64,000 nt of DNA from Blastomussa wellsi (lineage: Eukaryota > Cnidaria > Anthozoa > Scleractinia > Plerogyridae): NCBI GenBank assembly GCA_947652115.1, contig OX393573.1:3584772-3648771 (forward strand), given 5' to 3'. Both the position numbers and the translations under genes were made by a program. Shown piece after piece: positions 41,878 through 54,034 of this stretch. The notes beneath the pieces were generated by a model that was not told the DNA's origin, searched no databases, and saw only the letters and a program-made list of their open reading frames with translations. Each line of letters begins with the position of its first letter. Position 1 is the stretch's first letter.

Positions 41878-43640
41878 GGCCAAAATAACCATGGTTATAA
41901 TACCCAAATTTTGGTCAAAATAACCATAGTTATAATACCCAAATTATGGCCAAAATAACCATAATTATAATACCCAAATTATGGCAAAAGTAACCATGGT
42001 TATTGTACCCAAATTATGGCCAAAATAACCATGGTTATAAGACCCAAATTTTGGTCAAAATAACCATGGTTATAATACCCAAATTATGGCCAAAATAACC
42101 ATGGTTATAAAACCGAAATTTTGGTCAAAATAACCATGGTTATAATACCCAAATTATGGCCAAAATAACCATGGTCATCATACCCAAATTTTGGTCAAAA
42201 TAAGCATAGTTATAATACTCAAATTATGGCCAAAATAACCATGGTTATAATTTCCAAATTATGGCCAAAATAACCATGGTTATAATACCCAAATTTTAGT
42301 TAAAATAACCATGGTAATAATACCCAAATTATGGCCAAAATAACCATGGTTATAATACCCAAATTTTGGTCAAAATAACCATGGTTATAATACCCAAATT
42401 ATGGCCAAAATAACCATGGTTATCATAGTTAAATTTTGGTCAAAATAACCATGGTTATAAAACCCAAATTATCGCCAAAAAACCATGGTTATAATACCCA
42501 AATTATGGCCAAAATAACCATGGTTATCATAGTTAAATTTTGGTCAAAATAACCATGGTTATAAAACCCAAATTATCGCCAAAAAACCATGGTTATAATA
42601 CCCAAATTATGGCCAAAATAACCATGGTTATTATACCTAAATTATGGGCAAAATAACCATGGTTATAATGCCCAAATTTTTGTCAAAATAACCATGGCTA
42701 TAATACCCAAATTATGGCCAAAATAACCATGGTTATAATTCCCAAATTATGGCAAAAAAACCATGGTTATTATACCCAAATTTTGGTCAAATTAACCATG
42801 GTTATAATACCCAAATTATCGCCAAAATAACCATGGATATAATACCCAAATTATGGCCAAAATAACCATGGTTATATTACTCAAATTTTGGTCAAAATAA
42901 CCATGGTTATAATACCCAACTTATGGCCAAAATAACCATGGTTATAATACCCAAATTTTGGTCAAAATAATCATGGTTATAATACCCAAATTATGGCCGA
43001 AATAGCCATGGTTATAATACCCAAATTATGGCCGAAATAATCATGGTTATTATACCCAAATTATGGCCAAAATAACCTTGGTTATAATATCCAAATTTTT
43101 GTCAAAATAACCATGGTTATAATACCCAAATTATGGCCAAAATAACCATGGTTATAATACCATAATTATGGCCAAAATAACCATGGTTATAATACCCAAA
43201 TTATGGCCAAAATAACCATGGTTATAATATTCAAATTATGGCCAAAATAACCATGGTTATAATACCCACATTTTGGTCAAAATAACCATGGTTATAATAC
43301 CCAAATTTTGGCCAAAACAACCATGGTTATAATACCCAAATTTTGGTCAAAATAACCATGGTTATAATATGCGAATTATGGCCAAAATAACCATGGTTAT
43401 AATACCCAAATTTTGGTCAAAATAACCATGGTTATAATACCCAAATTATGGCCAAAATAACCATGGTTATCATAGTCAAATTTTGGTCAAAATAACCATG
43501 GTTATAATACCCAAATTATGGCCAAAATAACCATGGTTATAATACCCAAATTTTGGTCAAAATAACCATGGTTATTATACCGAAATTATGGTTAAAATAA
43601 CCATGGTTATAATACCCAAATTTTGGTCAAAATAACCATG
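41878..43640 (+). repeat. 1.8 kb higher-order repeat, unit 2
   Basis: This repeats unit 1. It has a local duplication near 42.42-42.60 kb: GGTTATCATAGTTAAATTTTGG followed by ATCGCCAAAAAACC occurs twice about 105 bp apart. A following segment that is present in unit 1, with ATTTTGGTCAAGATAACC and CAAGTTATGG, is missing. Such paired gain and loss of whole monomers explains the variation of 1,808-1,862 bp between landmarks. Confidence 0.8.
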
Positions 43641-45400
43641 ATTATAATACCCAAATTATGGCCAAAATAACCATAATTATAATACCCAAATTATGGCAAA
43701 AGTAACCATGGTTATTATACCCAAATTATGGCCAAAATAACCATGGTTATCAGACCCAAATTTTGGTCAAAATAACCATGGTTATAATACCCAAATTATG
43801 GCCAAAATAACCATGGTTATAATACAGAAAATTCGGTCAAAATAACCATGGTTATAATACCCAAATTATGGCCAAAATAACCATGGGCATCATACCCAAA
43901 TTTTGGTCAAAATAAGCATGGTTATAATACTCAAATTATGGCCAAAATAACCATGGTTATAATTTCCAAATTATGGCCAAAATAACCATGGTTATAATAC
44001 CCAAATTTTAGTTAAAATAACCATGGTAATAATACCCAAATTATGGCCAAAATAACCATGGTTATAATACCCAAATTTTGGTCAAAATAACCATGGTTAT
44101 AATACCCAAATTATGGCCAAAATAACCATGGTTATCATAGTCAAATTTTGGTCAAAATAACCATGGTTATAAAACCCAAATTATCGCCAAAAAACCATGG
44201 TTATAATACCCAAATTTTGGTCAAAATAACCATGGTTATAATACCCAAGTTATGGCCAAAATAACCATGGTTATAATACCCAAATTATGGCCAAAATAAC
44301 TATGGTTATTATACCTAAATTATGGGAAAATAACCATGGTTATAATGCCCAAATTTTTGTCAAAATAACCATGGCTATAATACCCAAATTATGGCCAAAA
44401 TAACCATGGTTATAATTCCCAAATTATGACAAAAAAACCATGGTTATTATACCCAAATTTTGGTCAAAATAACCATGGTTATAATACCCAAATTATCGCC
44501 AAAATAACCATGGATATAATACCCAAATTATGGTCAAAATAACCATGGTTATATTACTCAAATTTTGGTCAAAATAACCATGGTTATAATACCCAACTTA
44601 TGGCCAAAATAACCATGGTTATTATACCCAAATTTTGGTCAAAATAATCATGGTTATAATACCCAAATTATTGCGGAAATAGCCATGGTTATAATACCCA
44701 AATTATGGCCGAAATAATCATGGTTATTATACCCAAATTATGGCCAAAATAATCTTGGTTATAATACCCAAATTTTTGTAAAAATAACCATGGTTATAAT
44801 ACCCAAATTATGGCCAAAATAACCATGGTTATAATACCCAAATTATGGCCAAAATAACCATGGTTATAATACCCAAATTATGGCCAAAATAACCATGGTT
44901 ATAATATTCAAATTATGGCCAAAATAACCATGGTTATAATACCCACATTTTGGTCAAAATAACCATGGTTATAATACCTAAATTTTGGCCAAAACAACCA
45001 TGGTTATAATACCCAAATTTTGGTCAAAATAACCATGGTTATAATATGCGAATTATGGCCAAAATAACCATGGTTATAATACCCAAATTTTGGTCAAAAT
45101 AACCATGGTTATAATACCCAAATTATGGCCAAAATAACCATGGTTATCATAGTCAAATTTTGGTCAAAATAACCATGGTTATAATACCCAAATTATGGCC
45201 AAAATAACCATGGTTATAATACCCTAATTTTGGTCAAAATAACCATGGTTATAATACCTAAGTTATGGCCAAAATAACCATGGTTATAATACCCAAATTA
45301 TGGCCAAAATAACCATGGTTATAATACCCAAATTATGGCAAAAAAACCATGGTTATTATACCCAAATTTTGGTCAAAATATCCATGGTTATAATACCCAA
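43641..45400 (+). repeat. 1.7 kb higher-order repeat, unit 3, overlapping the large HOR
   Basis: ATAATATGCGAATT lies at 43374 and 45041, 1,667 bp apart, and GGTTATTATACCC after AAAGTAACC at 43710 is 1,712 bp after its unit 2 counterpart. This unit carries its own variants (ATACAGAAAATTCGGTC near 43.83 kb, ATTATTGCGGAAATAGCC near 44.67 kb, GGGAAAATAACC). The later ones, from 44.13 kb, are passed on to all following large units. It is the bridge between the 1.8 kb family and the large HOR family. Confidence 0.75.
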
Positions 45401-46031
45401 ATTATCGCCAAAATAACCTTGAATATAATACCCAAATTATGGCCAAAATAACCATGGTTATAATACTCAAATTTTGGTCAAAATAACCATGGTTATAATA
45501 CCAAAGTTATGGCCAAAATAACCATGGTTCTAATACCCAAATTTTGGTCAAAATAAACAAGGTTATAATACCCAAATTATGGCCGAAATAGTCATGGTTA
45601 TAATGCCCAAATTATGGCCAAAATAATCATGGTTATTATACCCAAATTTTGGTCAAAATATCCATGGTTATAATACCCAAATTATCGCCAAAATAACCAT
45701 GAATATAATACCCAAATTATGGCCAAAATAACCATGGTTATAATACCCAAATTATGGCCAAAATAACCATGGTTATAATACCCAAATTTTGGTCAAAATA
45801 ACCATGGTTATAATACCCAAATTATGGCCAAAATAACCATGGTTATCATAGTCAAATTTTGGTCAAAATAACCATGGTTATAATACCCAAATTATGGCCA
45901 AAATAACCATGGTTATAATACCCAAATTTTGGTCAAAATAACCATGGTTATAATACCAAAGTTATGGCCAAAATAACCATGGTTCTAATACCCAAATTAT
46001 GGCCAAAATAACCATGGTTATTATCCTCAAA

Positions 46032-46046
46032 TTTTTTTAAAAAAAA
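46032..46046. repeat. T7A8 homopolymer junction, upstream copy in R1
   Basis: The usual ATTTTGGTCAAAATAACC of a B monomer is replaced by seven T and eight A directly joined. The same T7A8 tract is found at 52225-52239, 55936-55950 and 61746-61760, one per large HOR unit and unchanged in length. TTTTTTTAAAAAAA is itself a 14 bp palindrome. Confidence 0.9.
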
Positions 46047-46500
46047 CCATGGTTATAATACCCAAATTATGGCCAAAATAACCATGGTTATAATACCCAA
46101 ATTATGGCCAAAATAACCATGAATATAATACCCAAATTATGGCCAAAATAACCATGGTTATAATACTCAAATTTTGGTCAAAATAACCATCGTTATAATA
46201 CCCAAGTTATGGCCAAAATAACCATGGTTCTAATACCCAAATTTTGGTCAAAATATCCATGGTTATAATACCCAAATTATCGCCAAAATAACCATGAATA
46301 TAATACCCAAATTATGGCCAAAATAACAATGGTTATAATACTCAAATTTTGGTCAAAATAACCATGGTTATAATACCCAAGTTATGGCCAAAATAACCAT
46401 GGTTCTAATACCCAAATTTTGGTCAAAATAACCATGGTTATAATACCCAAATTATGGCCGAAATAGCCATGGTTATAATGCCCAAATTATGGCCAAAATA

Positions 46501-46920
46501 ACCGTCGTTATAATACCCAAATTTTTTAAAAAAAAACCATGGTTATAATACCCAAATTATGGCCAAAATAATTATGGTTATAATTCCCAAATTATGGCCA
46601 AAAAAACCATGGTTATAATACCCAAATTATGGCCAAAATAACCATGGTTATAATACCCAAATTAAGGCTAAAATAATTATGGTTATTATACCCAAATTAT
46701 GGCCAAAATAACCATGGTTATAATACCCAAATTTTGGTCAATATAACCATGGTTATTTATAATACCCAAATTATGGCCAAAATAACCATGGTTATAATAC
46801 CCAAATAATGGCCAAAATAACCATGGTTATAATACTCAAATTTTGGTCAAAATAACCATGGTTATAATACCCAAATTATGGCCAAAATAACCATGGTTAT
46901 TATACCCGAATTATGGCGAA
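46501..46920 (+). repeat. Dispersed cassette, representative copy in the right half
   Basis: Here the same ordered run of rare monomers reappears inside the large HOR R1, and again from about 52.69, 56.37 and (truncated) 62.18 kb. Differences from the left-half version are consistent between all right-half copies: the T/A homopolymer junction instead of TTTTGGTCAAAAAAA, GGTCAATATAACC before the TTAT monomer, AATAATGGCC moved to the monomer after the TTAT insertion, and GGCGAAAA instead of GGCAAAAA. Confidence 0.85.
46522..46536. repeat. T6A9 homopolymer junction, downstream copy in R1
   Basis: A second T/A junction follows 490 bp after the first, in a monomer that begins ACCGTCGTTATAATACCC. 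Its length varies between units: T6A9 here, T7A9 at 52715-52730, T6A10 at 56391-56406 and T7A9 at 62202-62217. The equivalent monomer in the 6-18 kb cassettes has ATTTTGGTCAAAAAAACC, so the tract seems to have arisen from it. Confidence 0.88.
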
Positions 46921-47852
46921 AATAACCATGGTTATAATACCCAAATTATGGTCAAAATAACCATGGTTATAATACCCAAATTATGGCCAAAATAACCATG
47001 GTTATTATACCCAAATTATGGCCAAAATAACCATGGTTATAATGCCCAAATTTTTGTCAAAATAACCATGGTTATAATACCCAAATTTTTGCCAAAATAA
47101 CCATGGTTATAATACCCAAATTTTGGTAAAAATAACCATGGTTATAATACCCAAGTTATGGCCAAAATAACCATGGTTATAATACCCAAATTTTGTTCAA
47201 AATAACCATGGTTATAATACCCAAATTATGGCCAAAATAACCATGGTTATAATACCCAAATTATGGCAAAATTAACATTGGTTATTATACCCAAATTATG
47301 GCCAAAATAACCATGGTTATAATACCCAAATTGTGGTCAAAATAACCATGGTTATAATACCCAAATCATGGCCAAAATAACCATGGTTATAATACCTAAA
47401 TTATGGCCAAAATAACCATGGTGATAATACCCAAATTATGGCCAAAATAACCATGGTTATTATACCCAAATTATGGCTAAAATAACCATGGTTATAATAC
47501 CCAAATTTTGGTCAAAATAACTATGGTTATAATACCCAAATTATGGCCAAAATAACCGTGGTTATAATACCCAAATTATGGCAAAAATAACCATGGTTAT
47601 TATACCTAAATTATGGCCAAAATAACCATGGTTATAATACCCAAATTTTGGTCAAAATAACCATGGTTATAATACCCAAATTATGGCCAAAATAACCATG
47701 GTTATAATACCCAAATTTTGTTCAAAATAACCATGGTTTTAACACCCAAATTTTGGCCAAAATAACCATGATTATAATACCCAAATTTTGGTCAAAATAA
47801 CCATTGTTATAATACCAAAATTATGGCCAAAATAACCATGGTTATAATACCC

Positions 47853-49111
47853 AAAGTATGGCAACAATAACCATGGTTATTACACCCAAATTATGGCCAA
47901 AATAACCATGGTTATAATACCCAAATTATGGCCAAAATAACCATGGTTATAAAACCCAAATTTTGGTCAAAATAACCATAGTTTTAATACCCAAATTATG
48001 GTTAAAATAACCATGGTTATAATACCCAAATTATGGCCAAAATAACCAAGGTTATAATACCCAAATTATGGCCAAAATAACCATGGTTATTATACCCAAA
48101 TTATGGCCAAAATAACCATGGTTATAATACCCAAATTTTGGTCAAAATAACCATGGTTATAATACCCAAATTATGGCCAAAATAACCATGGTTATAATAC
48201 CCAAATTTTGGTCAAAATAACCATGGTTATAATACCTAAATTATGGCCAAAATAACCATGGTTATAATTACCAAATTATGGCCAAAATAAACATGGTTAT
48301 AACACCCAAATTATGGCCAAAATAACCATGGTTATAATACCCAAATTTTAGTCAAAATAACCATGGTTATATTACCCAAATTTTGGTCAAAATAACCATG
48401 TTTATAATACCCAAATTATGGCCAAAATAACCATGGTTATAATACCAAAATTATGGCCAAAAAAACCATGGTTATAATACCCAAAGTATGGCAACAATAA
48501 CCATGGTTATTATACCCAAATTATGGCCAAAATAACCATGGTTATAATACCCAAATTTTGGTCAAATAACCATGGTTATAATACCCAAATTTTGGTCAAA
48601 ATAACCATGGTTTTAATACCCAAATTATGGCCAAAATAACCATGGTTATAATACCAAAATTTTGGTCAAAATAACCATGGTTTAAATACCCAAATTATGG
48701 CCAAAATAACCATGGTTATAATAACCAAATTATTGCCAAAATAACCATGCTTATTATACCCAAATTATGGCCAAAATAACTATGGTTATAATACCCAAAT
48801 TTTGGTCAAAAAAACCATGGTTATAATACCCAAATCATGGCCAAAATAACCATGGTTATAATACCCAAATTATGGCCAAAAAAACCATGGTTTTAATACC
48901 CAAATTATGGCCAAAATAACCATGGTTATTATACCCAAACTATGGTCAAAATAACCTCGGTTATAATACCCAAATTTTTGTCAAAATAACCATGGTTTTA
49001 ATACCCAAATTTTGGCCAAAATAACCATGATTATAATACCCAAATTTTGGTCAAAATAACCATTGTTATAATACCAAAATTATGGCCAAAATAACCATGG
49101 TTATAATACCC
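47853..49111 (+). repeat. 1,259 bp nested repeat in the R1 tail, copy 1
   Basis: The landmark AAAGTATGGCAACAATAACC is at 47853, 48483, 49112 and 49742. Spacings are 630, 629 and 630 bp, that is 18 monomers, with the single lost base due to a GTCAAATAACC join near 48.57 kb. Flanking variants show that the block of two (1,259 bp) was duplicated as a whole: AAACCCAAATTTTGG with ATTATGGTTAAAA follows the first and third landmark only. GGTTTTAATACCC and GGTTTAAATACCC monomers are typical of this tail. Confidence 0.85.
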
Positions 49112-50280
49112 AAAGTATGGCAACAATAACCATGGTTATTACACCCAAATTATGGCCAAAATAACCATGGTTATAATACCCAAATTATGGCCAAAATAAC
49201 CATGGTTATAAAACCCAAATTTTGGTCAAAATAACCATGGTTTTAATACCCAAATTATGGTTAAAATAACCATGGTTATAATACCCAAATTATGGCCAAA
49301 ATAACCATGGTTATAATACCCAAATTATGGCCAAAATAACCATGGTTATTATACCCAAATTATGGCCAAAATAACCATGGTTATAATACCCAAATTTTGG
49401 TCAAAATAACCATGGTTATAATACCCAAATTATGGCCAAAATAACCATGGTTATAATACCCAAATTTTGGTCAAAATAACCATGGTTATAATACCTAAAT
49501 TATGGCCAAAATAACCATGGTTATAATTACCAAATTATGGCCAAAATAAACATGGTTATAACACCCAAATTATGGCCAAAATAACCATGGTTATAATACC
49601 CAAATTTTAGTCAAAATAACCATGGTTATATTACCCAAATTTTGGTCAAAATAACCATGTTTATAATACCCAAATTATGGCCAAAATAACCATGGTTATA
49701 ATACCAAAATTATGGCAAAAAAAACCATGGTTATAATACCCAAAGTATGGCAACAATAACCATGGTTATTATACCCAAATTATGGCCAAAATAACCATGG
49801 TTATAATACCCAAATTTTGGTCAAATAACCATGGTTATAATACCCAAATTTTGGTCAAAATAACCATGGTTTTAATACCCAAATTATGGCCAAAATAACC
49901 ATGGTTATAATACCAAAATTTTGGTCAAAATAACCATGGTTTAAATACCCAAATTATGGCCAAAATAACCATGGTTATAATACCCAAATTATTGCCAAAA
50001 TAACCATGCTTATTATACCCAAATTATGGCCAAAATAACTATGGTTATAATACCCAAATTTTGGTCAAAAAAACCATGGTTATAATACCCAAATCATGGC
50101 CAAAATAAAGATGGTTATAATACCCAAATTATGGCCAAAATAACCATGGTTTTAATACCCAAATTATGGCCAAAATAACCATGGTTATTATACCCAAACT
50201 ATTGTCAAAATAACCATGGTTATAATACCCAAATTTTTGTCAAAATAACCATGGTTATAACACCTAAATTATGGCCAAAA
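49112..50280 (+). repeat. 1,259 bp nested repeat in the R1 tail, copy 2
   Basis: This repeats copy 1 with small differences, for example AAGATGGTTATAATACCC near 50.11 kb and CAAACTATTGTC near 50.20 kb where copy 1 has CAAACTATGGTC. It ends near 50.28 kb at GGTTATAACACCTAAATT, just before the next large unit begins. Confidence 0.82.
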
Positions 50281-50323
50281 TAACCATGGTTATAATACCC
50301 AAATTTTGGCCAAAATAACCATG

Positions 50324-53300
50324 GTTATCATAGTCAAATTTTGGTCAAAATAACCATGGTTATAAAACCCAAATTATCGCCAAAAAACCATGGTTATAAT
50401 ACCCAAATTTTGGTCAAAATAACCATGGTTATAATACCCAAGTTATGGCCAAAATAACCATGGTTATAATACCCAAATTATGGCCAAAATAGCCATGGTT
50501 ATTATACCTAAATTATGGGAAAATAACCATGGTTATAATGCCCAAATTTTTGTCAAAATAACCATGGCTATAATACCCAAATTATGGCCAAAATAACCAT
50601 GGTTATAATTCCCAAATTATGGCAAAAAAACCATGGTTATTATACCCAAATTTTGGTCAAAATAACCATGGTTATAATACCCAAATTATCGCCAAAATAA
50701 CCATGGATATAATACCCAAATTATGGTCAAAATAACCATGGTTATATTACTTAAATTTTGGTCAAAATAACCATGGTTATAATACCCAACTTATGGCCAA
50801 AATAACCATGGTTATTATACCCAAATTATGGTCAAAATAACCATGGTTATAATACCCAAATTATTGCGGAAATAGCCATGGTTATAATACCCAAATTATG
50901 GCCGAAATAATCATGGTTATTATACCCAAATTATGGCCAAAATAATCTTGGTTATAATACCCAAATTTTTGTAAAAATAACCATGGTTATAATACCCAAA
51001 TTATGGCCAAAATAACCATGGTTATAATACCCAAATTATGGCCAAAATAACCATGGTTATAATACCCAAATTATGGCCAAAATAACCATGGTTATAATAT
51101 TCAAATTATGGCCAAAATAACCATGGTTATAATACCCACATTTTGGTCAAAATAACCATGGTTATAATACCTAAATTTTGGCCAAAACAACCATGGTTAT
51201 AATACCCAAATTTTGGTCAAAATAACCATGGTTATAATATGCGAATTATGGCCAAAATAACCATGGTTATAATACCCAAATTTTGGTCAAAATAACCATG
51301 GTTATAATACCCAAATTATGGCCAAAATAACCATGGTTATCATAGTCAAATTTTGGTCAAAATAACCATGGTTATAATACCCAAATTATGGCCAAAATAA
51401 CCATGGTTATAATACCCAAATTTTGGTCAAAATAACCATGGTTATAATACCTAAGTTATGGCCAAAATAACCATGGTTATAATACCCAAATTATGGCCAA
51501 AATAACCATGGTTATAATACCCAAATTATGGCAAAAAAACCATGGTTATTATACCCAAATTTTGGTCAAAATATCCATGGTTATAATACTCAAATTATCG
51601 CCAAAATAACCATGAATATAATACCCAAATTATGGCCAAAATAACCATGGTTATAATACTCAAATTTTGGTCAAAATAACCATGGTTATAATACCCAAGT
51701 TATGGCCAAAATAACCATGGTTCTAATACCCAAATTTTGGTCAAAATAACCATGGTTATAATACCCAAATTATGGCCGAAATAGTCATGGTTATAATGCC
51801 CAAATTATGGCCAAAATAATCATGGTTATTATACCCAAATTTTGGTCAAAATATCCATGGTTATAATACCCAAATTATCGCCAAAATAACCATGAATATA
51901 ATACCCAAATTATGGCCAAAATAACCATGGTTATAATACCCAAATTATGGCCAAAATAACCATGGTTATAATACCCAAATTTTGGTCAAAATAACCATGG
52001 TTATAATACCCAAATTATGGCCAAAATAACCATGGTTATCATAGTCAAATTTTGGTCAAAATAACCATGGTTATAATACCCAAATTATGGCCAAAATAAC
52101 CATGGTTATAATACCCAAATTTTGGTCAAAATAACCATGGTTATAATACCCAAGTTATGGCCAAAATAACCATGGTTCTAATACCCAAATTATGGCCAAA
52201 ATAACCATGGTTATTATACCCAAATTTTTTTAAAAAAAACCATGGTTATAATACCCAAATTATGGCCAAAATAACCATGGTTATAATACCCAAATTATGG
52301 CCAAAATAACCATGAATATAATACCCAAATTATGGCCAAAATAACCATGGTTATAATACTCAAATTTTGGTCAAAATAACCATCGTTATAATACCCAAGT
52401 TATGGCCAAAATAACCATGGTTCTAATACCCAAATTTTGGTCAAAATATCCATGGTTATAATACCCAAATTATCGCCAAAATAACCATGAATATAATACC
52501 CAAATTATGGCCAAAATAACCATGGTTATAATACTCAAATTTTGGTCAAAATAACCATGGTTATAATACCCAAGTTATGGCCAAAATAACCATGGTTCTA
52601 ATACCCAAATTTTGGTCAAAATAACCATGGTTATAATACCCAAATTATGGCCGAAATAGCCATGGTTATAATGCCCAAATTATGGCCAAAATAACCGTCG
52701 TTATAATACCCAAATTTTTTTAAAAAAAAACCATGGTTATAATACCCAAATTATGGCCAAAATAATTATGGTTATAATTCCCAAATTATGGCCAAAAAAA
52801 CCATGGTTATAATACCCAAATTATGGCCAAAATAACCATGGTTATAATACCCAAATTAAGGCTAAAATAACTATGGTTATTATACCCAAATTATGGCCAA
52901 AATAACCATGGTTATAATACCCAAATTTTGGTCAATATAACCATGGTTATTTATAATACCCAAATTATGGCCAAAATAACCATGGTTATAATACCCAAAT
53001 AATGGCCAAAATAACCATGGTTATAATACTCAAATTTTGGTCAAAATAACCATGGTTATAATACCCAAATTATGGCCAAAATAACCATGGTTATTATACC
53101 CGAATTATGGCGAAAATAACCATGGTTATAATACCCAAATTATGGTCAAAATAACCATGGTTATAATACCCAAATTATGGCCAAAATAACCATGGTTATA
53201 ATACCCAAATTTTGGTCAAAATAACCATGGTTATAATACCCAAATTATGGCCAAAATAACCATGATTATAATACCCAAATTTTTGTCAAAATAACCATGG

Positions 53301-54034
53301 TTTTAATACCCAAATTTTGGCCAAAATAACCTTGATTATAATACCCAAATTTTGGTCAAAATAACCATTGTTATAATACCAAAATTATGGCCAAAATAAC
53401 CATGGTTATAATACCCAAAGTATGGCAACAATAACCATGGTTATTACACCCAAATTATGGCCAAAATAACCATGGTTATAATACCCAAATTATGGCCAAA
53501 ATAACCATGGTTATAAAACCCAAATTTTGGTCAAAATAACCATGGTTTTAATACCCAAATTATGGTTAAAATAACCATGGTTATAATACCCAAATTATGG
53601 CCAAAATAACCAAGGTTATAATACCCAAATTATGGCCAAAATAACCATGGTTATTATACCCAAATTATGGCCAAAATAACCATGGTTATAATACCCAAAT
53701 TTTGGTCAAAATAACCATGGTTATAATACCCAAATTATGGCCAAAATAACCATGGTTATAATACCCAAATTTTGGTCAAAATAACCATGGTTATAATATT
53801 TAAATTATGGCCAAAATAACCATGGTTATAATTACCAAATTATGGCCAAAATAAACATGGTTATAACACCCAAATTATGGCCAAAATAACCATGGTTATA
53901 ATACCCAAATTTTAGTTAAAATAACCATGGTAATAATACCCAAATTATGGCCAAAATAACCATGGTTATAATACCCAAATTTTGGTCAAAATAACCATGG
54001 TTATAATACCCAAATTATGGCCAAAATAACCATG
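50324..54034 (+). repeat. Large higher-order repeat R2, 3,711 bp
   Basis: The core (50.32-52.86 kb) is the same length as in R1 to within a base: from GTTATCATAG to the TTAAGGCT monomer is 2,532 bp here and 2,533 bp in R1. The tail is only about 1.2 kb, with a single AAAGTATGGCAACAATAACC landmark at 53417 in place of four. The 2,482 bp difference from R1 (71 monomers less three bases) therefore lies in the tail. The tail ends with ATTTTAGTTAAAATAACCATGGTAATAAT, which R1 lacks at its end but the 40-44 kb units have. Confidence 0.88.

Larger units (their letters stand above)
44131..50323 (+). repeat. Large higher-order repeat R1, 6,193 bp
   Basis: GTTATCATAGTCAAATTTTGG at 44131 followed by AAAACCCAAATTATCGCCAAAAAACC recurs at 50324, and the landmarks ATAATATGCG (45041 to 51234) and T7A8 (46032 to 52225) give the same 6,193 bp offset. 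The period is 177 monomers less two bases. The unit has a core of about 2.5 kb (to the TTAAGGCTAAAATAAT monomer near 46664) shared by all units. Its tail of about 3.6 kb contains the TTAT monomer (46752) and a repeated 630/1,259 bp block. Within the core, AAATATCCATGG monomers at 45381, 45661 and 46256 show internal 280 and 595 bp duplications. Confidence 0.9.

Noticed and set aside
46522..46536. Poly-A tail of a retroposed element or a terminator
   Set aside because: The T/A junction is flanked on both sides by in-register monomers, with no target-site duplication, no inserted body and no hairpin followed by a T-run.
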